Below, piece after piece: positions 51,514-58,502 of a stretch of DNA of 58,502 nt; positions within the stretch are counted from its first letter, which is position 1; each line of letters starts with the position of its first letter. This DNA comes from CAZTHL01 sp964613585 (GTDB taxonomy: Bacteria; Pseudomonadota; Alphaproteobacteria; DSM-16000; Inquilinaceae). The notes under the pieces were generated by a model that searched no databases, had not been told where the DNA came from, and saw nothing but the letters and a program-made list of their open reading frames with translations. Position numbers and translations under genes: made by a program. The stretch is taken from assembly GCA_964613585.1 (NCBI GenBank), contig CAZTHL010000011.1:1-58502 (forward strand), given 5' to 3'.

Positions 51514-53382
51514 CTAGAACCGGCCGGTGCTGTACTGGTCGGGCATCAGCGCCTGGCCGCGCGGCACCCGCAGCGCGTCGATGAACTCCTGCATGTCGCG
51601 TGACGGCGCCGGGGTCAGCAGGCTGACCACGAAGGTGACCAGAAAGCCGAGCGGGATGCCGAAGGCGCCGGCCGCGATGTTCTCCACGCCGAGCCATTGC
51701 GGCATGCCGAGGAACTCGGTGCCCACCAGGTAGGCCAGCGTGATGCCGAAACCGGCCACCATGCCGGCGACCGCCCCCTGCTGGGTGGTGCGCTTCCACC
51801 ACACGCCCATGACCAGCGCCGGGAACAGGCCGGCGGCGGCCAGGGAGAAGGCCCAGGCGACCATGGCCAGGATGTGCTCGGGCCGGGTGCCGGCGACCAG
51901 CGCGGCGAACACGGCGACGATGATGAGCAGCATGCGCGCCACCACCAGGCGGCGCTGGGTGCTCGCCTTCGGGTCGATCATGCGATAGTAGATGTCGTGG
52001 CTGAGCGCGTTGGCGATCGCCAGCAGCAGCCCGTCGGCGGTCGACAGCGCCGCCGCGAGGCCGCCCGCCGCGACCAGCCCGGCGACCACATAGGGCAGGC
52101 CGGCGATCTCCGGCATGGCGATGACCACCACGTCCTGGTCGATGCTGAAGTCCGTGCGGGTCAGCACGCCGACCAGGTCGGGCGGCAGCAGGCCCTGCGC
52201 GGCCGCCGCCTCCTGCGCCTCCAGGCAGGCCCGGTACAGCGTCTCGGCCATGGCCGGCTGGATGCCGCACACCTCGACCAGGCCGAGATGGCCGTAGATG
52301 AACAGCCAGTCCGGCAGCCGGGCCACCGCCGACAGGGTCGAGATGTCCGAGCCCAGCACGTTCTGGTAGATCTCGAGCTTGGCGAACGCCGCGTAGGCTG
52401 GCGCCGTGAAGTACAGGACGAAGATGAACAGCAGCGCCCAGCCGACCGAGCGGCGCGCGTCCTTCACGCTGGGCGTGGTGAAGAAGCGCATCAGCACGTG
52501 CGGCAGCGAGGCGGTGCCGATCATCAGGCAGGCGGTCAGCAGGAAGAAGTTGAGCGGGCTGTAGTTGTTGAAGGGCTCGAGATGGGCGGCGGCGCCGGCC
52601 AGGTAGTCCCGGGTCTGCTCGAGCTCCGTGATCCGCTGAAGGATCTCGCCATAGGCGATCTGCGGCACCGGGATCCCGGTGATCTGGGTCGACAGGATCA
52701 CGACCGGCAGCAGGTAGGCGACGATCAGCACGATGTACTGCGCCACCTGGGTCCAGGTGACGGCGCGCATGCCGCCCATCATCGAGCACACCAGGATGCC
52801 GACCAGGCCGACGAACACCGCCGCCTCGAACGGGATGTCGAGGAAGCGCGAGGTGATGAAGCCGGTGCCGGTGACCTGCGCCACGATGTAGGTGAACGAG
52901 CACGAGAACAGCACCAGGATGCCGATGGTGCGGGCCAGGTTGCCGCCGTAGCGCGAGCCCAGGAAGTCCGGCACCGTGTACGCCCCGAATTTGCGCAGGT
53001 ACGGCGCGATCAGCACCGCCACCAGGACGTAGCCGCCGGTCCAGCCGAGCACGAAGGCGAGGCCGTCATAGCCGAGCAGGTAGAGCGTGCCGGCCATGCC
53101 GATGAACGAGGCCGCCGACATCCAGTCGGCCGCCGTCGCCATGCCGTTGTAGAAGGCCGGCACTCGGCGCCCGGCGACGTAGTACTCCGACACCTGCATG
53201 GTGCGGGACAGGATGCCGATGCCGGCATAGACCAGGATCGTGAAGATCACGAACAGGTAGCCGATCACACGGTCGGGAACGCCGATCTGCTCGAGCAGGG
53301 CGAGCAGCAGGACGAAGGCGGCGAAGCCGCCGGTGTAGACGCCGTAGATGCGCCCGAGATTGCTGGTCAGGGTGCCGCGCAT
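51514..53382 (-). CDS. Sodium:solute symporter, large subunit (acetate-type)
   Basis: A 622-residue SSS-family transporter with about 13-14 membrane helices. Motifs: EYYVAGRRVPAFYNGMATAADWMSAASFIGMAGTLYL and AAALSTADGLLLAIANALSHDIYYRMIDPKAS, which recall ActP. The partner DUF4212 protein directly upstream identifies the two-subunit symporter type often found with acetyl-CoA synthetase. It probably imports acetate or another short carboxylate with sodium. The start is uncertain, since the ribosome site is weak. Next to a CBS-DUF294 protein and exonuclease, a known neighbourhood. Confidence 0.88.
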   Translation of the reverse strand: MRGTLTSNLGRIYGVYTGGFAAFVLLLALLEQIGVPDRVIGYLFVIFTILVYAGIGILSRTMQVSEYYVAGRRVPAFYNGMATAADWMSAASFIGMAGTLYLLGYDGLAFVLGWTGGYVLVAVLIAPYLRKFGAYTVPDFLGSRYGGNLARTIGILVLFSCSFTYIVAQVTGTGFITSRFLDIPFEAAVFVGLVGILVCSMMGGMRAVTWTQVAQYIVLIVAYLLPVVILSTQITGIPVPQIAYGEILQRITELEQTRDYLAGAAAHLEPFNNYSPLNFFLLTACLMIGTASLPHVLMRFFTTPSVKDARRSVGWALLFIFVLYFTAPAYAAFAKLEIYQNVLGSDISTLSAVARLPDWLFIYGHLGLVEVCGIQPAMAETLYRACLEAQEAAAAQGLLPPDLVGVLTRTDFSIDQDVVVIAMPEIAGLPYVVAGLVAAGGLAAALSTADGLLLAIANALSHDIYYRMIDPKASTQRRLVVARMLLIIVAVFAALVAGTRPEHILAMVAWAFSLAAAGLFPALVMGVWWKRTTQQGAVAGMVAGFGITLAYLVGTEFLGMPQWLGVENIAAGAFGIPLGFLVTFVVSLLTPAPSRDMQEFIDALRVPRGQALMPDQYSTGRF

Positions 53383-53440
53383 GGCCCGTCGGGTCCGTCT
53401 GGAGCGGCGGATGCCGCGTGGGTCGGCCGGGTCGGCCGGG

Positions 53441-53728
53441 TCAGTCGTCTTCCGCCATGTGGCAGTCCTCGTCGATCCGGTTCTGCCGGTGGGCGAACCA
53501 GAAGATCAGGGCGACGAAGACGATCAGCGAGCCCTGCGCGGCCATGTAGAAGCCGAGCGGGAAGCCGAGGATGACGATCTCGTTCAGCGTCCCGACGAAG
53601 GCGTGGATGGCGAAGCTGAACACCAGCCACACGGCGAGCGTCACGTGCATCAGCCGGCGCGAGCGCGCCCAGTGCCGCTCGGCCAGCGCCCGCGGCATCT
53701 CGGTGTCCTGATCCTGGTCCATGTGCAT
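53441..53728 (-). CDS. Symporter small subunit, DUF4212
   Basis: A 95-residue protein with two membrane helices: HWARSRRLMHVTLAVWLVFSFAIHAFVGTLNEIVILGFPLGFYMAAQGSLIVFVALIFWFAHRQNRID. This is the DUF4212 (sodium symporter small subunit) pattern, including PLGFYMAAQGSLIVFVxLIFxFAxxMNxID. Lies 58 bp upstream of the large subunit. The ATG at 53728 follows GGGGAA. Confidence 0.9.
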   Translation of the reverse strand: MHMDQDQDTEMPRALAERHWARSRRLMHVTLAVWLVFSFAIHAFVGTLNEIVILGFPLGFYMAAQGSLIVFVALIFWFAHRQNRIDEDCHMAEDD

Positions 53729-53967
53729 GGCCGGCGATTCCCCGATATTGCTTGCTTTTCCACCATGTATCCCCGGCGCCGCGCCGCCCGGCCTTGACCC
53801 CGGTCAATGGGGACGCCGCCGCCGACCGGCGCGGCGGCGCGGCACCGCCACAGTGTTGTGTCGTGGACGATTACGCTATGCTTCGCAATTGTCATGTTCC
53901 GCGCGGTCCAGCCCCCCGAAGAAGGGCGCGCGCCGCGCGGCGCCGGTCTTGTGGGAGGAGCACCGTC

Positions 53968-54624
53968 TTGTGGCTGTTCAGGAACGGGCGTCCCGGCGCG
54001 CGGCCGCCGGGCCGGCCGCGGCTGGCCGACACCGCCCAGCTGGGCGACTTTCTTGACAGCCAGGCCGCGTTCATCGCGCAGAAGTGCGTCGTGGAATATT
54101 GTCGGGCGCGCGCCGGCCTGCTGTCCAGGCCGTTGTTCGAGGAGCGGGCCTTCCTTGACGCGCTCGAGGTCGGCCGCTGGGAGGCCTTCGCCGCGGTGCT
54201 CGGCGACTTGGTCCTGCTGGTCGAGGGCCGGCTGCGCCGGCTCGCCGGGAGCGGGGCCGGGGCCGCGCCCTGGCTGCCCGGCTCGCTGGTCGCCCTGGCC
54301 ATGGCCCGGCTCGGCGCCCATCCGCCGCCGCGGCACCGGCCCGACGGCTGGGCCGGCGAGGCCGGCATCCTGGCCGACCGGCTCGAGCGGGCGCGCCGCG
54401 AGCCGCCCCTGCCGGCCCACCGCATCGCGCTCGGCTCGGCACCGCGGGTGTTTGGGGCGCTGCCGATCCATCCCCGGCTGCGCGCGCCCGACGCCGAGCT
54501 GGTCACCAACAACCTGCGCATCAACCTGTGCGGTGCCGCCGAGCAGCTGGACCGCCGCGCCGAGCTGCCGGCGCTGCTCGCCGATCTCGGCCGTCGCCGG
54601 CCGGCCGCGGCGCGGCCCGCCTGA
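53968..54624 (+). CDS. Unknown protein upstream of the exonuclease
   Basis: A 218-residue protein from a TTG at 53968, preceded by GGGAGGAG. Helical and soluble: LADTAQLGDFLDSQAAFIAQKCVVEYCRARAGLLSRPLFEERAFLDALEVGRWEAFAAVLGDLVLLVEGRLR. No signal or membrane segment. It stops 14 bp before the exonuclease, so they share an operon. I have seen this gene type beside DUF294 and DnaQ-like genes but know no function. A longer frame upstream lacks family-like composition. Confidence 0.65.
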   Translation: MWLFRNGRPGARPPGRPRLADTAQLGDFLDSQAAFIAQKCVVEYCRARAGLLSRPLFEERAFLDALEVGRWEAFAAVLGDLVLLVEGRLRRLAGSGAGAAPWLPGSLVALAMARLGAHPPPRHRPDGWAGEAGILADRLERARREPPLPAHRIALGSAPRVFGALPIHPRLRAPDAELVTNNLRINLCGAAEQLDRRAELPALLADLGRRRPAAARPA

Positions 54625-54638
54625 GCCGGGGCCGGACG

Positions 54639-56009
54639 GTGAGCGGCGGCGTCCGCAAGGGCCTGACCACCTGCCTGATCCTGGCCGCGCTGGCCATGCT
54701 CGGCCTGATCATGCTGGCCGTGCTCGGCGGCGTCGACCTGGCCCAGGGCATGACCGGGCGCATGCTGGCGCTGGTCCTGTTCACCATGATCGGGGTCGGC
54801 GCGCTGTGGGCCGCGATCACCGTGATGGACGGCCATTTCGACGAGCTGGAGCGGCTGCGCGCCGACATCATCACCATCGACCCCAACGATCCGGCGCCGC
54901 CGGCCCGCTGGAAGGAGCGCGAAGCCGGGCTCGACGAGGCCTGGTTGGTCGCCCTGGCGCTCGCCGACCTGCTCGAGCACCAGCAGCGCCAGGCGACCCT
55001 GCCCGACCAGCGCCTGTCGGCCATGCTGGCGACCAGCGAGGCCGGGCTGGCGGCGATCACCGACGCCGGGCTGATCAGCCTGATCAACGCGCCGGCGCTC
55101 AGCCTGCTCGGCCGCGACCGGGCCCGCGTCGGCGCCAGCATCTTCCAGGCGCTGCGCCAGGACTCGCTGACCGAGGCGCTGCGCTGGGCGCGCGCCGGCG
55201 GCAGCACGGTGTCGGCGGCGCTGACCCTGGTCGACGGCACCCAGGTCGGCGCCCGGGTGGCGATCCTCGAGGCGCACGGCGCCGCGGTGCTGCACTTTCC
55301 GCCCGCCGCCACGGCCGGCGCCGAGGCCACGGCCGAACTGCACCACGACCTCGCCCTGCACGACCGGCCGCCGGCCATCGTGTCGGTGCACCAGGGCACG
55401 CCGATCGACGAGCTGCCCGTGGTCATCCTCGACACCGAGACCACCGGGCTCGAGATCACCCGCGACCGGGTCATCCAGGTGGGCGCCGTGCGGGCCCACG
55501 GCATGCGCATCTTCCGCCAGATCGTGCTCGACCGGCTGGTCAACCCGGGCCAGCCGATCCCGCCGCGGTCGACGGCGATCCACGGCATCACCAACACCAT
55601 GGTCGCCGAGGCGCGGGCCTTCCCCGAGGTGTTCGGCGAGCTTGAGGAGCTGATGCGCGGGGCCGTGGTGGTCGGCCACAACATCGGCTTCGACCTCGCC
55701 ATGCTGCGCAGCGAGTGCGCCCGCTTCGGCCTGCCCTGGGAGGAGCCGCACCGGCTGGACACCGGCCACCTGATCTCCGCGCTCGACCTCAAGTTGAAGG
55801 ATCTCAATCTCGAGTCGGTGGCGGCACGCTTCGGCCTGGTCTTCCGCGGGCGGCACACCGCGCTCGGCGACGCCCTGCTGGCGGCCGAGGTCTACGTCAA
55901 GATCCTGGCGCTTCTTAAGGACCGCGGCATTCACACCTTCGGCGGCGCGCTCGACCTGGCGGCCATGGCGCGCGACCTGATCGCCCAGCAGAAGGACGCC
56001 GGATGGTAG
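54639..56009 (+). CDS. Membrane-anchored PAS-like/DnaQ-type 3'-5' exonuclease
   Basis: A 456-residue protein from the GTG at 54639. Two N-terminal membrane helices (about 8-55), a coiled and PAS-like middle (about 120-250), then a DEDDh exonuclease domain: DTETTGL (ExoI, near 265), VGHNIGFDLAML (ExoII) and GRHTALGDALLA (ExoIII), all catalytic Asp/Glu/His present. This is not the polymerase proofreader; the membrane anchor and sensory-like domain suggest a signalling-coupled nuclease, paired with CBS-DUF294 genes in many proteobacteria. The stretch between this gene and 56225 (215 bp) shows no gene. Confidence 0.85.
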   Translation: MSGGVRKGLTTCLILAALAMLGLIMLAVLGGVDLAQGMTGRMLALVLFTMIGVGALWAAITVMDGHFDELERLRADIITIDPNDPAPPARWKEREAGLDEAWLVALALADLLEHQQRQATLPDQRLSAMLATSEAGLAAITDAGLISLINAPALSLLGRDRARVGASIFQALRQDSLTEALRWARAGGSTVSAALTLVDGTQVGARVAILEAHGAAVLHFPPAATAGAEATAELHHDLALHDRPPAIVSVHQGTPIDELPVVILDTETTGLEITRDRVIQVGAVRAHGMRIFRQIVLDRLVNPGQPIPPRSTAIHGITNTMVAEARAFPEVFGELEELMRGAVVVGHNIGFDLAMLRSECARFGLPWEEPHRLDTGHLISALDLKLKDLNLESVAARFGLVFRGRHTALGDALLAAEVYVKILALLKDRGIHTFGGALDLAAMARDLIAQQKDAGW

Positions 56010-56224
56010 GCCGACCGCGGACCGGCGGGCGCCCGGCGCGCCGCCGGCGCCATCGCCGTGGCGGTGCGATTTCCCGCGGCCCGGGCAAGACTTCGTTAAG
56101 GCCTCTTGCGTTCTATTAAGGCTGTTCATTGAGCCGGTCGTGTCTCGCACGGCGCCGGCGGCGGCAGCCAGAGGCTCCGCTGAGTATCCTTCCCGCTTTG
56201 CGTGCGACGCCAAGGGAGGCAGCC

Positions 56225-56470
56225 TTGCCCGATCCCATCCCGTCGTCTTCCGCCGACGATCCGAGCGCCGAGCGCCAGCGTGGGCGGCGCCAGGCCTATC
56301 TGCCGCCGGGCTATCTGCAGCGCCGCCTGCTCGAGGCGGCCGACGACCTGCGCCAGCGCGCCGAGGCCGCCGAGCCGGTGACCGCGCGGCAGCTGCGGCG
56401 CTGCGCCGACGGCCTGGAGGAGCGCGCCCGCGACAGCGGCCCGGTTCCCCTCGAGCCGACAATGCTCTAA
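56225..56470 (+). CDS. Small unknown protein before CBS-DUF294
   Basis: An 81-residue protein from a TTG at 56225, preceded by AGGGAGG. Helical, charged: GRRQAYLPPGYLQRRLLEAADDLRQRAEAAEPVTARQLRRCADGLEERARD. Not recognised. Ends 72 bp before the next start, same strand. The ribosome site is good but the length is short, so confidence is moderate. Confidence 0.5.
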   Translation: MPDPIPSSSADDPSAERQRGRRQAYLPPGYLQRRLLEAADDLRQRAEAAEPVTARQLRRCADGLEERARDSGPVPLEPTML

Positions 56471-56542
56471 GCACGGTCGCCGCGCGTCGCCGCCGGACGC
56501 GGCGGCAGCCATGCCGCCCGGGCGCCGCGCGGGGACCGGGCC

Positions 56543-58009
56543 ATGGCGAGCGACCCGCTGCAGAGACTGGACAGCTTTCCCTACCGCCATCGCCTGCGGG
56601 ACGTGATGACCCGTCCGGCCATCGTCGTGCCGGCGGATCTGTCGCTGACCTGGGCGACCCAGAAGATGGAGGAGGCCCGCAGCAGCGCCCTGCTGATCGC
56701 GGGCTCCGACGACGACCGCCCGCTCGGCATCATCACCGAGCGCGATGTGCTCTCCGCCATCGCCCGCCACGGCGCCGGCGCTTTGGATCGGCCGATTCGG
56801 GACTTCATGTCCAGCCCGGTCGAGACCCTGCCCGAGGACGCCATGGTCTACCAGGTGATCGGGCGCATGGAGCGGCTGCGCCTCCGGCATATCGCGGCGG
56901 TCGACGAGCACGGCCAGATCGCCGGCATCGTGACCGTGCGCGGCCTGCTGGAGCAGCGGGTCACCAAGGCGCTGGCGCTGGGCGACGGCATTGCCGTGGC
57001 GCCGGACGCCGCCGCGCTGCGCGCCCTGCGCGACACCCTGCCGCGGCTGGCCCGCGATCTGCTGGGCGAGGGGCTCGACGCCTTCACCATCGCCGGCGTG
57101 CTGAGCGACGTGCTGCGCGCCACCACCGGCCGCGCCGCCGAGCTGGCCGAGCGCGCCCTGGCCGAGGAGGGCCTGGGCCCGCCGCCGGCCTCCTACAGCG
57201 TCCTGGTGCTGGGCTCGGCCGGCCGCGGCGAGACCCTGCTGGCGCCCGACCAGGACCATGCGCTGATCCACGCCGGCGGGGCCGAGCACGATCGCTGGTT
57301 CCAGCGGCTGGGCGATCGGCTCAGCCGGATCCTGGCCGAGGCCGGGGTGCCGTTCTGCAAGGGCGGGGTGATGAGCAGCGAATCGCTGTGGCGGCACAAC
57401 GTCACCGGCTGGCGCGAGCAGGTCGGCCGCTGGGTCGGCTCGGCCCGGCCGGAGCATCTGCTGAGCGTCGACGTGTTCTTCGACTTCCAGCCGGTGCACG
57501 GCGAGCGCTGGCTCGGGCGCTGCCTGCGCGCCGCCGCGCTCGAGCGCTGCGCGGTGGCCCTGCCGTTCCTCAAGATGCTGTCGCTCGAGCTGGAGAGCTA
57601 CAGCCCGCCGCTCGGGCCCTTCGGCGGCTTCCATCGGCCGTCCGGCTCGGTCGAGGTCGGCCTCGGCCGGATCGAGCTCAAGCTGAGCGGGCTGTTCCCG
57701 GTGGTCGCCGGGGCCCGGGTGATGGCGCTGCGCCACCGCATCGGCGAGACCTCGACCCCGAGCCGGCTCGAGTCGCTGGCCCAGGCGGGGCGCCTGGTCG
57801 CCGCCGACCGCGATCAGCTGACGGCCGGGCACGAGCTGGTGCTGCGCCTGATCCTCGGCCAGCAGATCGCCGACCTCGAGGCCGGCCGCCCGGCCGGCAG
57901 CTGGGTCGACGTGAAGGCGCTCGACCGCGGCACCCGCGACGAACTGCGCCACGCGCTGCGCCGCTTCGGTACGGTGCCGGCCATGGTCCGCGACAGCCTC
58001 GCCGCCTAA
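56543..58009 (+). CDS. CBS-DUF294 nucleotidyltransferase-like protein
   Basis: A 488-residue protein. Two CBS modules (about 15-140, with PLGIITERDVLSAIARHG and AGIVTVRGLLEQRV), then the DUF294 nucleotidyltransferase-like domain with LGSAGRGETLLAPDQDHALI (about 223-242; GS..GR.E and DQD residues intact), and the DUF294 C-terminal helical domain. Family members bind adenosyl ligands through CBS and probably transfer nucleotidyl groups to an unknown protein. The neighbourhood with DUF4212/SSS symporter and exonuclease fits a carboxylate-uptake control module. Confidence 0.9.
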   Translation: MASDPLQRLDSFPYRHRLRDVMTRPAIVVPADLSLTWATQKMEEARSSALLIAGSDDDRPLGIITERDVLSAIARHGAGALDRPIRDFMSSPVETLPEDAMVYQVIGRMERLRLRHIAAVDEHGQIAGIVTVRGLLEQRVTKALALGDGIAVAPDAAALRALRDTLPRLARDLLGEGLDAFTIAGVLSDVLRATTGRAAELAERALAEEGLGPPPASYSVLVLGSAGRGETLLAPDQDHALIHAGGAEHDRWFQRLGDRLSRILAEAGVPFCKGGVMSSESLWRHNVTGWREQVGRWVGSARPEHLLSVDVFFDFQPVHGERWLGRCLRAAALERCAVALPFLKMLSLELESYSPPLGPFGGFHRPSGSVEVGLGRIELKLSGLFPVVAGARVMALRHRIGETSTPSRLESLAQAGRLVAADRDQLTAGHELVLRLILGQQIADLEAGRPAGSWVDVKALDRGTRDELRHALRRFGTVPAMVRDSLAA

Positions 58010-58036
58010 ACCACGGCTAAACCACGGCTAAACCAG
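58006..58036. repeat. 11-bp tandem repeat at the CBS-DUF294 stop
   Basis: CTAAACCACGG occurs twice and a third time incompletely (CTAAACCA), beginning within the last codons of the gene. Confidence 0.85.
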
Positions 58037-58075
58037 ACGCGCGGGCCGTCTTCGCAATACTATTTCCTAATGAAA

Positions 58076-58088
58076 TGTTTCTGAAACA
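58076..58088. promoter_or_regulatory. Operator-like palindrome in an AT-richer patch
   Basis: TGTTTC-T-GAAACA is a perfect inverted repeat in a lower-GC stretch (about 58050-58130) upstream of the last small frame. It looks like a repressor site; the cognate factor is unknown. Confidence 0.4.
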
Positions 58089-58248
58089 GTATCAGGACAT
58101 TCTTGAGTGTTCATGGGCCAATTCTTCGCCCTCACAAGTCTTCGCGCCGGCATCGCGCCGATGTGAAGCGATTTAGCTTAACGTGGCCGCGCTGAACCGT
58201 ATTGTGCTGCGCAGCAATCGCCGCAGCTTCTGCAAGGGATCAGCAGCC

Positions 58249-58464
58249 ATGATCATGCCACCGTTGGACATCGTCCGCCAGTTGAGCAGCCTGATGGCGG
58301 CCGGCGCCCTGGCCTGGGCGGTGCCGTCCCAGATGGTCGAGGCCGCCGTGCCGCCCCAGGCCCCGGCGGCGCTCGAGCAGCCGGCGCCGGCGGTCGCGGG
58401 GCCGGGCCCGTTCGACGGGCTGGCCGACCGGCCCGGCCCGGACGCCGCCGCGCGGATCCGCTGA
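58249..58464 (+). CDS. Possible small exported protein, unknown
   Basis: A frame of 71 residues from an ATG at 58249, preceded at some distance by AAGGGA. A hydrophobic stretch (LSSLMAAGALAWAVPSQMVEAA, about 10-32) resembles a signal peptide or membrane segment; the remainder is Pro/Ala-rich. The AT-richer upstream DNA with a palindrome favours a real promoter here. An ATG at 58183 is also possible. I do not recognise it and it may not be coding. Confidence 0.35.
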   Translation: MIMPPLDIVRQLSSLMAAGALAWAVPSQMVEAAVPPQAPAALEQPAPAVAGPGPFDGLADRPGPDAAARIR

Positions 58465-58502
58465 CACCCGTCGCGCCGCCCCGCGCCGCCCCACGTCGCC
58501 CC

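Noticed and set aside
53892..56474. 860-codon minus-strand frame
   Set aside because: It is the complement of the exonuclease and the unknown gene; composition is low-complexity Arg/Ala/Gly/Gln and no domain is recognisable.
58105..58130. Possible alphaproteobacterial LexA box (GTTC-N7-GTTC) near 58110
   Set aside because: The second half-site is AATT/ATTC at the wrong spacing; no match to consensus.

Overview
The window is a GC-rich (about 70%) chromosomal segment of an alphaproteobacterium, most likely Rhodospirillales-like. It is dominated by one large flagellar gene cluster. The lineage is suggested by fliX, a SciP-family CtrA inhibitor, motE, a fliL-fliM-(DUF6468-like)-motE-cheY-cheZ row, and many CtrA-type boxes. 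No phage, CRISPR, tRNA or rRNA was seen.

Layout. 1-4.6 kb (minus): fliH (cut by the window edge), fliG, fliF, then sciP. 4.8-8.8 kb (minus): fliK-flgD-flgE. 9.4-14.2 kb (plus): two flagellins, a FlaG-like gene, fliD, fliS. 14.3-23.1 kb: a probable flagellin glycosylation island with three TPR-GT41 glycosyltransferase paralogues, a C-methyltransferase-like gene and a UDP-xylose synthase-like gene. 23.8-29.6 kb (minus): flgI-flgJ-flgN-flgK-flgL-fliW. 29.8-31.5 kb: fliX, dksA and a small unknown gene. 31.9-35.1 kb (minus): flgF-flgG-flgA-flgH. 35.4-43.3 kb (plus): fliL, fliM, a DUF6468-like gene, motE, cheY, cheZ and a large periplasmic TPR protein. 43.7-44.8 kb: an internally deleted LRR/ROCO pseudogene. 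44.8-47.0 kb (minus): fhlB-like, a coiled-coil gene, fliO and fliP, plus csrA. 47.2-50.6 kb (plus): flgB-flgC-fliE-fliQ-fliR-flhB. 50.7-58.5 kb: non-flagellar genes, namely a sodium:solute symporter with its small subunit, two small membrane proteins, a DnaQ-like exonuclease with a membrane/PAS-like N-terminus, and a CBS-DUF294 protein.

Regulation can be read from the DNA. Boxes resembling CtrA sites (TTAA-N7-TTAA, mostly 6-7 of 8 matches) lie upstream of early genes: fliF, sciP, fliX, cheY, flgB, the fhlB-fliO-fliP operon, and two of the glycosyltransferases. Sigma-54 promoters with exact -24/-12 spacing lie upstream of later units: fliK-flgD-flgE, both flagellins, flgI-fliW and flgF-flgH. 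About 70-150 bp upstream of each sigma-54 promoter are 15-bp palindromes, CGGCA-N5-TGCCG, which fit FlbD/ftr enhancers. This matches the Caulobacter hierarchy (CtrA, then FliX/FlbD and sigma-54).

Flagellin translation appears to use CsrA and FliW (both encoded here). The second flagellin leader carries a near-ideal CsrA-binding hairpin. FlbT and FlaF, the usual alphaproteobacterial regulators at this step, are not in the window. The most interesting parts are the triple GT41 island, the CsrA/FliW/flagellin-leader circuit placed inside a CtrA-sigma-54 hierarchy, and the genome-readable FlbD enhancer set.
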